Part shown: positions 55,926 to 64,000 of the stretch, one piece after another | Position numbering within the stretch: position 1 is the stretch's first letter | How the letters are laid out: each line of letters starts with the position of its first letter | NCBI GenBank assembly: GCA_021442155.1 | Contig: CM038214.1 | Span: forward strand, 318,897,001-318,961,000 | Direction of reading: 5' to 3' | Source of the DNA: Cymbidium sinense | Lineage: Eukaryota; Streptophyta; Magnoliopsida; Asparagales; Orchidaceae | DNA length: 64,000 bases | Program-made: the position numbers and the translations under genes | Notes under the pieces: model-generated | Told to the model about the DNA's origin: nothing | Seen by the model: the letters and a program-made list of their open reading frames with translations, nothing else | The model's database searches: none

Positions 55926-56055
55926 AATAAATATGTCATTAGGAGTAGATCTAAAGAATGACCTAATCCTAACATAGTTATGGTGGCTAAAAAAATGTCT
56001 TCAAGAGACTTTCCCTTGACTGTTAGAGATTTGAATACCCTAAATTCTAACCCTA

Positions 56056-57480
56056 AATCATATTATATTACCATATATTATAGTGTAATGTAGTATCATA
56101 TATTTGAGCTTGTAGTGATGTTTTTTGGATGTTATAAGATGTTTTGAAATGTTTTAGTATATTATGGTATTGTGCCTTATAATCTATATTAATGTAAATC
56201 ATAAAAATATTAATTTAATAAATCAAATGATGAAATTTGTTAAATTTGAAGTGGGAATTAGGTTGTAGTACCAAAGGTGTGCTACACCACTTGTAGTCTA
56301 AAAAGTAAGATTTTATGTTCAAAATAAATATTATATGTTGTAGCATAGTATAAATTCATATATCATAATATATTGTTTTGTATATTTTAAATTCTTTTAG
56401 TATTTTACAATCATACAGTTGAGCCTAAACTAGCATTATTTATAAAAATGTTGATTTAGACTTTAAACCAGTGGAATTTGGCCAATAGAGCATGGCATCA
56501 TAATATATTGTTTCAATTTAAAATATGCAACTGATACGACTAAAATATATAGTTTATTTTTGTTTAGACAAATTTTATAATTTTTTATCTTATGCAATCC
56601 TTTGTGATGTAATATGCAATATAATATAATGTAATATGTTATAGTGTATTACAATATAGGATGTCATAACATAGTGTAACATCATGCATTATAGCATAAT
56701 ATTGTGTATTACTACTTATTGTTTAGCATATTTTAGTTTGTTAAAGTATGATGTAGTAGAGTTTGTACTAGTATAATTCACAAAAATACTAATTTGTAGA
56801 TTGAGATGTTGGGATTTGGCCAAAATTAAGGTCTTTAGGAACATCATTGGGGTTGTGCTATGGTGGTGTCATTTAATAAAAAGAATGGAAATGCATTCAA
56901 AATAAATGTTCATTTTCAACCTAATTTTAAATTTTTTTGTGCTTTAAGTGATTGATTTTAAGGTGTAATGTAGGATAATATATTATATGAAAGCATATTA
57001 AAATAAAATGTACATAAAAATATAAGATCACATTTATATGAATGTGGCAGTGTGTTACAAAATGTTATTGTACATTTTAGTATATTTTACTTTTGTTATT
57101 ATACATTGGTTTAAATCTCACAAAAAAATATTAATTTGAAGGTTAAGATGGAAGAATTTGGCAAAATTCACCACACACACCAAGAAGCAACACCAAAATG
57201 TTAATTTTACAAAAAATTTGTTATTTGTTCCTTTTAAGTGATTTTAATGAAGAGTAATGTTAGACAATATATTATATTATAGCAAATTATAATATAAATC
57301 ATATATTATAATATAATATAGTGTGTTAATTCACACTATAATATGTTTAGCATGATATTGTATAGTTAGTTTGAGCTTGCACCATCACAAATCATAAAAT
57401 GTTTATTACAATGTTAAGATGATGTAATTTGAATGAATACAATGTTAGGCTTTTGGTTGAAGTATTAAAGGTGTTCATAA
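56056..57480. repeat. AT-rich tandem repeat, right copy (inverted)
   Basis: Reverse complement of 4560-6010. Landmarks (AATATTAATTT, AATGTTGATTT and relatives) lie near 56210, 56448, 56784, 57126 and 57400. No gene is seen. Confidence 0.75.
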
Positions 57481-58080
57481 GAGAAAAACTAATATCTGAT
57501 GAGAATTCCATGGGAAGGACATGGAGGGAGATCCATTACAGTCAGACATATGACATGGGAGATTATGTAGAGGCATAGAAGAAAATTTATTTTGGGGATA
57601 AGGTTTGAATTTGATTTGATTATATAATTTATGGAAAGAAGATCCCCTAGGGATAAGAATCTATAATCCACCAAGGATTAAGATAAAATTGACTTTAATT
57701 TGTTTTATTTTAATTGATGTGGAGGCATGTCTACTACATATATGGGATCGAGTCCACTGGGGATCGGGTATATGAACCTTCCACTAGGGAAGCAAGTTCA
57801 GGTTATCTGCTAGGGATTGGGATTTATGTTTGATTTTATAGATTTGCTTGAGGATGTATCTGCTGGGGATAAGAGTTTGGTTGGATTTCTTTGATTTAGA
57901 CTCTACTAGAGGAGTTGGTTTAATTTGGCTCCACTAGGGAGGTTGGTTTTGAATTTGATTTGTTTGTTTGACCTATTTATTTATGATTTAGGGCTCCACT
58001 AGGAAGAAGGGTGTGATTTAACTCCACTGGGGTAAATTAGATTGGGTTTAATTTAATTTGAGTTAATGTATGGACCATGT
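57481..58080. repeat. CCACTGGGG motif array, right copy (inverted)
   Basis: Complement of the CCCCAGTGG array: TCCACTGGGGATCGGG, CCACTAGGGA, CTGCTGGGGATAAGAG, CTCCACTAGGGAGG and TCCACTGGGGTAAA between about 57640 and 58035. Mirror of 3985-4520. Confidence 0.72.
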
Positions 58081-59459
58081 TGGTGTGTGATGGACCCACT
58101 GAGATGGGTATATATCATCCTTAACCTATCTTAGGTTTATAAATCCAAAGGGATAGTCTACCGATTGCAGGGTAGAGCTAGCCAACCAAAGGGGTTGTCT
58201 TTCAATGTGCAATGGTCATGCTAGAAGAGGCTTAGCAAACTTACATCTTCCAAAGAGGAACAACCGCTAAGTGACTCGTTGGATGCACAAATAAATCAAA
58301 CTCCAAGGCTAATTACTAAGTGAATGGGACTTATGTCAACTCAAACATAATCAAGATTAATTTTATCTTAATTTCATGTGATTTGATATGGTTTATTTGG
58401 TTTAGTTTCATTTTGAATTGAGGGCATATCCGTTGGGGATGTGAGCTTGGTCAAATTTGATTGATTTAATTTATGGACCATGTTAGGTGCAATTTATATC
58501 GACTTGTCCTATCTCATTTACAAATCCAAAGGAATAGTCTATTGGCCATGGGGTAGAGCTAGCCAACCTAAGGGGTTTCCTTTTGGTGTGCAACGATTGT
58601 GTGAGGAAAAAGGCATAGTAGACTTATATCTTCTAAGGTAGGGAACAACTACTGAGGTGACCTGTTGGTAGCACCACAAATCAAACCCGACTTAGAGGTG
58701 ACTACTGAGTGAATGTCGTTGGGGACTTATATCAACTCAAGAGTAGTCAGGCGATTCTTGTAGGGAGTTTTGCTGACACTACCCTAAAGATAGGATACCT
58801 GCTTGGGAAAAGGTACCACTAGGGGTGTCCTCCTAATCCACAAGTGAATATATATTTTTTGTTTATATATTTGTGTGGACCCTATTGGTGTATGAGTGAC
58901 CACAATGAGAAGGGGCTATGTCAGCCTTAACCTATCTCAGATTTACTAGATCAAAGGAGAATCAGCACATCCACAGGAAAGATTCTCCAACCACAAGGGT
59001 GGTTACTAAGAAAAGAGAACTATCCAATCCGATAGTAACCCGGGTAGTGTCAAAATGGGGTCGCAAAGGATGTGATCCAAACATAGTGCCCACAGGGCAG
59101 GTGCTGCTAGGGGCATTATCCTGAGCCCTAGAAAAGAAAACCTATAGGTGTATGGTGGCCAACTCAAGTAGAAAGCATAACAGACTTACATTTTCCGTGA
59201 GTAGTGTATCCTAAGGTGCGAGAACCAACCAACCTAAGGTGTATCCGTCAGCATGATTTGTGCATCCAACACAATGAGCAGTGTATCTATCAGCATAGTG
59301 AGAACCAACCAACTTAAGCTGTTCGTCAGTGTGCAATGATCAATCTAGAAAGAAAGCATGTAGGCTTACAACTTTCCAAAAGGCGATTCGGATGAATAGT
59401 CCATGACAGATGCTACCTAGAGAGACTACTAAGCGGGGAGCCTTGAGGAAGGACTGGAC
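58081..59459. repeat. post-pol tandem repeats, right copy (inverted)
   Basis: Reverse complement of 2216-3985. Landmarks are CCTATCTTAGGTTTATAAATCC, AAGGGATAGTCTA, ACTGAGTGAATG and TAACCTATCTCAGATTTACT. The segment 58918-59124 mirrors 2854-3081 closely even at the level of an incidental open frame. Confidence 0.82.
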
Positions 59460-60105
59460 TTAGATAAGTAGATAAGATCCTCCTTGGTATGCCTTCTATA
59501 TGGCAAAAGTCCTTCCCAAGTGGGTTAAAACTTTCCTCGAGTGTCTTCTTTAGTTTTTGGATGAGAGTTTTATTGAAGGCTTCTGCTAAGCCATTTTCCT
59601 GAGGGTAGTTGATGGTAGAATATCTCCAATCTATGCTCTGTCTCCAAGAAAAGTTGTTAATCTTGGTGCTCTTGAATGCAGTACCATTATCAGATATGGT
59701 TCCTTAAAAACTGGAGCACATGCTGAGCTGTGACCACTCTGAGCAAAATTGTCGTCGCCCATTTCAAAAAGTGGTCAGTTGCAGTTAAGATGAATTGATG
59801 ACCCTTGAAAGAAGGAGGATCAATCAGACTCACTATGTTGGTACCCCAACACTCAAATGGCCATCAGGCCAATGTAGGATGTAGAATGTTGGGTGGTTGG
59901 CGTAGGACCACACCGTGTATTTTACTTTGGTGGCATCGCCTAGCCGTATCCATGCAATCTTTGATTATCGACAACCAGTAGTATCCTAGTCTCTTGATTA
60001 TGGCTTTCATCTTCAGACTAGATTGATAGTCTCCACAGAATCTTGAGTGTACCTCAATCACGATGTTACGGGCTTCATGCAGATCCAAATAATATAACCA
60101 CATAT
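59460..60105 (-). pseudogene. gypsy integrase, zinc-binding and catalytic core (best copy)
   Basis: Read leftward. The zinc-binding region (60103-59864) has YYLDLHEARNIVIEVHSRF, KMKAIIKRLGYYW and CMDTARRCHQSKIHG, with the HHCC finger largely present (one Cys altered to Ser). The catalytic core follows: PPSFKGHQFILTATDHFLKW (first Asp) at about 59815-59760, then ISDNGTAFKS (second Asp) at about 59690, and NGLAEAFNKTLIQKLK (catalytic Glu) at about 59590-59545. The DDE triad residues are thus visible, with frame breaks between blocks. The C-terminal domain is missing, and post-pol repeats begin at 59460. Confidence 0.87.
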
Positions 60106-60239
60106 GATCAAAATACCACTAGTACAAAAAACCATCCATACGAGCATGGGAAAGTGCTCTCTGCTTCATCTGATGAGCTTGAGACTTCTCTTGACGTAGT
60201 TTGCCTTTATTTATTTAATCTATGAATGGTTACCTCCAA

Positions 60240-60775
60240 TCTAACTCCTCGTCCTTCTTGGCAATGGCAACCTCCCCTTCCAGAGAGTACTTTTTGATGA
60301 GTTTAATATCAATAAAGGATAAAACTTGTCTATTTTGGACCTTTATTGATCTGGACTCATCTTCTAAACATCCCAACTCCTTGGCAAGCTTGGCTAAAGC
60401 ATACGCTAATGTGTTCTCTCCTCATGGAATCTTTTAAATGGTAACCTCTGAGATTTAGGCCAATAACTTCATAGTGTACTTATGGTAGTGATGGAGCTTG
60501 GACTTTATAACCTTTTGGGACCTAGCATTTGGTTGATAACTACGAGAATCCTCAAAGATGTTGATGTTCTAGATGTTTAGAGTAACGGCTAACTCTAGGA
60601 CAATCAAAGCCTCATTTTTAGCTTCTTTCTTGGTGAAAGGATTAGACAGATGATATAAGAATCTCATTACATCACAGTCTAGAGTTAAGAGAACTATTCC
60701 TACCCCTGCCTTTCCTGAAATAGCAGATAATGGTTCTTCTCCTCTTTGAGAGGAAGTTGCACCATCAAAGTACAT
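60240..60775 (-). pseudogene. gypsy RNase H domain, inverted copy
   Basis: Begins MYFDGATSSQRGEEPLSAIS at 60775, continues VGIVLLTLDCDVMRFLYHLS, then KKEAKNEALIVLELAVTL (catalytic Glu region, altered from EAEYEAL). The C-terminal part near 60420-60250 reads GENTLAYALAKLAKELG and KVQNRQVLSFIDI, with the final catalytic Asp replaced by Tyr as in the left arm. Because both arms share that change, it predates the inverted arrangement. Stops lie between the parts. Confidence 0.87.
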
Positions 60776-60925
60776 CTCCTAGTGGTGAATGCTAGTATCC
60801 CTAAGTTCATGATTTATTCATTAGGGATATCATCACTAAGTGGAGAGTCAGCAAGAAGTGGGTGTGCTACTATGAAATATGTTAGCACTTATTCTTTCAC
60901 CACAAGGAGGGGTATGAATGTAATG

Positions 60926-61330
60926 TCAAACTGCAAGAGGATCATGGACCATCATGCCAACAGTTTCAATAGCGTGTAGCTTTTGGGTAGCAAAGATTAA
61001 AGCTAGGCAATGCTTCTTAATGGGCAAATAATTATGCTCAATAGTGATTAGATAATGACTGAGGTAGTATAGTGCATTTTCCTTCCCTTCATCATTAGCT
61101 TTGGCCCATAAAGCACTAAAGAAGTCATCTAATGCAGTAGTGTAAAGTATGAGCGGCTTGCCCGAGATAGGGGCTGCTAGAACCAGTGGCGTCATCAGGT
61201 AATGCTTGATGTCTTCGAAGGAATGCTCACTCTTATCATCCCACTTGAACTTGGCATCCTTTCTGACAAGCATTAAGAATGGTTGACATCTTCTTGATAG
61301 GTTGGATATAAAGTGTCTTAGATACAACAA
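60926..61330 (-). pseudogene. gypsy RT-linked RNase H-like domain, inverted copy
   Basis: A 134-codon frame reading LRHFISNLSRRCQPFLMLVR, SFEDIKHYLMTPLVLAAPIS, LILYTTALDDFFSALWAKAN, ENALYYLSHYLI and KKHCLALIFATQKL. This is the standard order of the region between RT palm and RNase H in plant gypsy elements. It is better preserved than its partner at 780-1180. Confidence 0.88.
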
Positions 61331-62095
61331 CCACCCTTGAAATGATCTGAGTTGAGTTAAACTTTATGGGAGTGGCATTTCTAATATCACCTTGATTTTC
61401 TCCATATTGATTTTGATTCCTTTGGTGTGACAACAAACTACTCGAATGCACACTTGAGGGGTTCCATTTTAAGGTTAAATTATCTTAACTATTTGAAAAC
61501 TATTCTCAAGTCAAACATATAGTCTTTCTTTTTTATAGTTTTGACCAGATCATCGATATAGCACTTTTGATGAATGAGTTCATGGATGATTAGATCCATA
61601 GCTTCGTAGTAGTAGCACCCATTTATAAGGCTAAAGGCATGACCTTATAGTAATAGATTCTCGAAGTTCTAAAGCTATGTTTCTTTCATCTTCAAGGGCC
61701 ATCTTTATTTGGTTATATCCATGAGCCATCCATGAAAGAGAAGACTACATAAGATGAGGCAATGTCCACTATCGGCTCAGGATTGGTAGTGAAATTCATC
61801 TTTTGGACATGCCTTATTTAAATCCTAAAATTGACACATATGTGAATTTGACCATTCCTTTTCTTAACGGGATGACAACAGCTAAAGTGTATTTTTCTTC
61901 CTGGATGAAGCTAGCATCAATCAATTTCTTGACTTCATAAATGACTTATTGTTCTATGTCTAATCTCATGCATCTAGGAGCTTTCTTGATTGGATTAGCA
62001 GTAGGATATATTATTAGTTTATGTACTGCTATGTCAAGAGACAATCCAGGCATCTCTTCATAACTCCATGCAAAGTAGTTCTTAAACTCAATCAA
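61331..62095 (-). pseudogene. gypsy reverse transcriptase, inverted copy
   Basis: Decayed RT partner of 1-720. Blocks read leftward are the KNYFAWSYEEMPGL region at about 62085-62045, MRLDIEQ and KKLIDASFIQEEKY near 61970-61900, NGQIHICVDF near 61850, YKVMPLAL near 61640, and the HSSSLLSHQRNQNQYGENQ frame at the RT end (61451-61380). Many stops and frameshifts; the YVDD is altered (SMIWSK-like). It keeps the YKVMP block that the left arm has lost. Confidence 0.82.
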
Positions 62096-63189
62096 TAGCT
62101 AACTAAGTTATGGTTTCAATTTCATTCAATAAGAAGCGGTGTATGGGGCATGGATCTTCGAGTTCTAAGTTGATTTTCTTGAGCTCATCGATGGTTGACT
62201 TGATCTCTTCTTCGAACACTAGTGGTGCATCTTTGACTTCAAAATCATTTGGATCATCTGAAGTTTCTAAGAACAACTCTTATATGAGTTAATATGATTT
62301 GAAAAGAACATATCAGATTCCAAATGATTTGTGATGACTAGCGTAATCATCATCATGGACCCTATATCTGAATCCTAGTCCCGACCTTGATTGAGAGCTT
62401 TTGCATTTGTTCTTCCATATTCTTTTGAAGTAGTAAGACATGTGCTTTGACCAAGTATATGGGATTAACCCTTTCTTTGCTAAAAAAATGAACACAAGTA
62501 CATATCAAAAGGTAATTCTGTTAAATCATTATATGAATCATCCTCAAGTTTTACATCAACTTCTTGACTTGAGGATGATGCTCCCAGAAAGAACCTCTGA
62601 TTCTTCACACCTATGGTGACTTAAGGGCTTCCTTAACTACCAAACCATCAACTTTTTGAGAGGAAAGTGGGGTTAGAACTAAGGTTCCCAACTGATGCCT
62701 AATTATTTTACATATAGACTTGGATACACTTATGCTTTGCTTTGGAGCCTAGTCTTCATCGCTATCTGGCTCAAGTGTCACCTCCAAGGGAATCTACTGC
62801 TAAGAAGAGTTGGCTGGTGTGCTAACCATATAAATCCTATGAACTAGATTCTAAGTCTATATGGATAGCAAGTGTACTCCTAGTAGTTGGGACATATCTT
62901 TCATTGGGTAGCCAATAAAGTAGTTTTCCATCCCCGGGGCCTCTAAACTAGCCTCTTCCTCTGCCTGGTGGAGGTCAAGTTGTCTTACCCATATGATTGA
63001 ATGGAGTAACAAACTGTGGGTGGAATCTAATGCAAGCTCCCTTCCTCCAAGTCTATTTTAGCTCCCTTTTATTTTCTTTTTCATTTTCTATTTTTTTTTC
63101 TTTTCCTTTTTCTCTTTATTTTTATTTTCCTTTTTCTTTTTATTTTATTTTTAAATTTTCTCCAAGTTCATGAGAATAGACTTGTTGAT
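62096..63189 (-). other. gypsy protease-RT linker, inverted (decayed)
   Basis: No single frame. A piece at 62495-62313 reads KRIWKNKCKSSQSRSGLGF, which resembles the GLGLG-containing linker between protease and RT of plant gypsy elements. 63060-63155 is a pyrimidine-rich tract (purine-rich on the element strand), matching 32985-33140 of the other copy. The rest is unassigned. Confidence 0.55.
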
Positions 63190-63445
63190 TTTGAGGGTGG
63201 TAGTAAGCCGCATCCTCATATATGCCGACCTCGTGAATTGTAAATGGCTTGAGATCTCCTTTGACATAGTAGATGATCCCACCTCTCACGAACATCATAT
63301 ACTAATGTAGAGAGGATGGAACTATGTTGTTCTCATGTATCCATGGTCTCCCAATCAAAGTGTTCAAAGATGTATCCAAGTCTATCATGTGAAACTTGGC
63401 TTTGATCTTCCAATCATCTATCTCCAATGGAAATAATATGGAGCC
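63190..63445 (-). pseudogene. gypsy aspartic protease C-terminal part, inverted
   Basis: Open in one frame: LGSILFPLEIDDWKIKAKFH, MIDLDTSLNTLIGRPWIHEN, then PSSLHQYMMFVRGGIIYYVKG and KPFTIHEVGIYEDAA, allowing one stop at about 63299. The motif LIGRPWIH followed by PSSLHQ is the hallmark end of plant Ty3/gypsy protease domains. The active-site half is missing because the LTR-like unit begins at about 63490. Confidence 0.88.
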
Positions 63446-63489
63446 TAAGGCTTGTTGACCTCACTTTTGGAGTGTGGATTCAATCTTCC

Positions 63490-64000
63490 CATCTTAGACA
63501 TAGGAGTCTTCTAGACACTAAGACTTCTCTAGTCATAAGACACTTCTAACAATTAAGTAAACACTTAACTTAAGCCATAAGACTTAGAAGGGTTAACCAT
63601 TGGATTAGGTTATGCCTTGGATTAGGATAATCCATCTACAACCCAAATCCAATCCATGTTCACCTTCTCAAACCAAACCTCAAGTTCAATTCAAACATCA
63701 AATTCAAATTCAAATCCAAACTAAATTCCAAAACCAAATAATTGAAGCCCATGATCAAATCAAACTTGAAACCCTTCTAAGCCATATGACCTATCCATGG
63801 ACTTAGCCAAATCTTAATCCAAATCAATTAAAATCAATTGATTTTCTCATAATCAATTTATATCTTCAATCATCTTCTAAATATAAATCAAATCTACATT
63901 CAAATGATCAAAACTAAATTAAACTAAATCAAATTAAATCAAAACCCTCCCAAGCCATATAACCTATCCATGGACTTAGCAAATCTTAATCCAAATCAAG
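63490..64000. repeat. LTR-like unit, third copy (start only)
   Basis: CTTAGACATAGGAGTCTTCT at 63492 matches 38449. It is followed by TTAAGTAAACACTTAACTTAAG and ACCCAAATCCAATCC, as in copy A, then by two of the 165-base sub-repeats (ATGGACTTAGCCAAATC near 63797 and ATGGACTTAGCAAATC near 63971) that match 44300-44530. Orientation is the same as copies A and B. The copy continues beyond the window. Confidence 0.82.

Larger units (their letters stand above)
53380..62086. repeat. right arm of the giant imperfect inverted repeat
   Basis: Reverse complement of 1-8627, in the order telomere-like block, GRP copy 3, low-complexity block, telomere-like block, GRP copy 4, telomere-like block, AT-rich repeat, post-pol repeats, gypsy integrase to RT. 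It keeps more of integrase and more of the Gly-rich GRP region than the left arm. Gypsy homology continues beyond 62086 to 63445, but the left partner lies outside the window. Confidence 0.9.

Noticed and set aside
58918..59124. 68-codon frame conserved with 2854-3081 as a possible small gene
   Set aside because: The frames are on corresponding strands because the arms are duplicates; they lie in non-coding post-pol repeats, have no sensible start, and differ by non-conservative changes.
1..62086. Assembly artefact (false palindrome from hairpin reads)
   Set aside because: The two arms differ by many substitutions, indels, LINE insertions and different retained domains, which a duplicated read would not show. 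Long-read support would still be needed to exclude a join error in the middle.

Overview
No intact host gene is visible. The window looks like repeat-dense, transposon-derived nuclear DNA of a seed plant. The evidence is long degenerate arrays of the Arabidopsis-type telomere repeat TTTAGGG, plant-type Ty3/gypsy gag-pro-pol remnants, an L1-type LINE of plant type (DUF4283/zinc-knuckle ORF1; ORF2 with endonuclease, RT, zf-RVT and RNase H), and fragments of a plant glycine-rich RNA-binding protein (GRP). Heavy decay and large block sizes suggest a big genome such as a conifer or another large-genome plant; the species cannot be told from the sequence.

Layout, left to right. 1-2215: decayed gypsy pol (RT, RNase H, integrase start) on +. 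2216-4550: tandem non-coding repeats with a recurring CCCCAGTGG-like motif. 4560-6010: AT-rich tandem repeat. 6155-8627: telomere-like blocks, TTTAGTTTATTTT low-complexity blocks and two GRP pseudogene fragments (-). 8646-17826: a nearly full-length LINE (-) with an 18-bp target-site duplication, inserted in telomere-like DNA. 17845-27122: more alternating telomere-like and low-complexity blocks, interrupted at 21251-23145 by a 5'-truncated sister LINE. 27123-29500: gypsy gag-protease (+). 29370-30820: a 1.4-kb imperfect palindrome. 31080-32190: a tandem array of 14 hairpin-forming units. 33655-34732: a second decayed gypsy pol (RT piece and integrase C-terminus). 34850-38260: its post-pol repeats. 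38430-43890 and 44180-49910: two diverged direct copies of a long AT-rich, LTR-like unit. 49920-51010: an inverted gypsy gag (-). 51011-55925: telomere-like (CCCTAAA on +) and low-complexity blocks with two more GRP fragments (+). 55926-59450: the AT-rich and post-pol repeats, inverted. 59460-63445: inverted gypsy integrase, RNase H, RT and protease (-). 63490-64000: start of a third LTR-like unit.

The overall plan is a mirror image. Bases 1-8627 reappear, diverged and reverse-complemented, at about 53380-62086, and 27123-30060 reappears in part at 49920-51010. The left half carries TTTAGGG on + and the right half CCCTAAA on +, so the telomere-like tracts point at each other across about 20 kb. 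This is what an ancient telomere-telomere (subtelomere) fusion would leave. A large inverted duplication, or two opposed copies of a retroelement that carries telomere-like DNA upstream of gag, would look similar.
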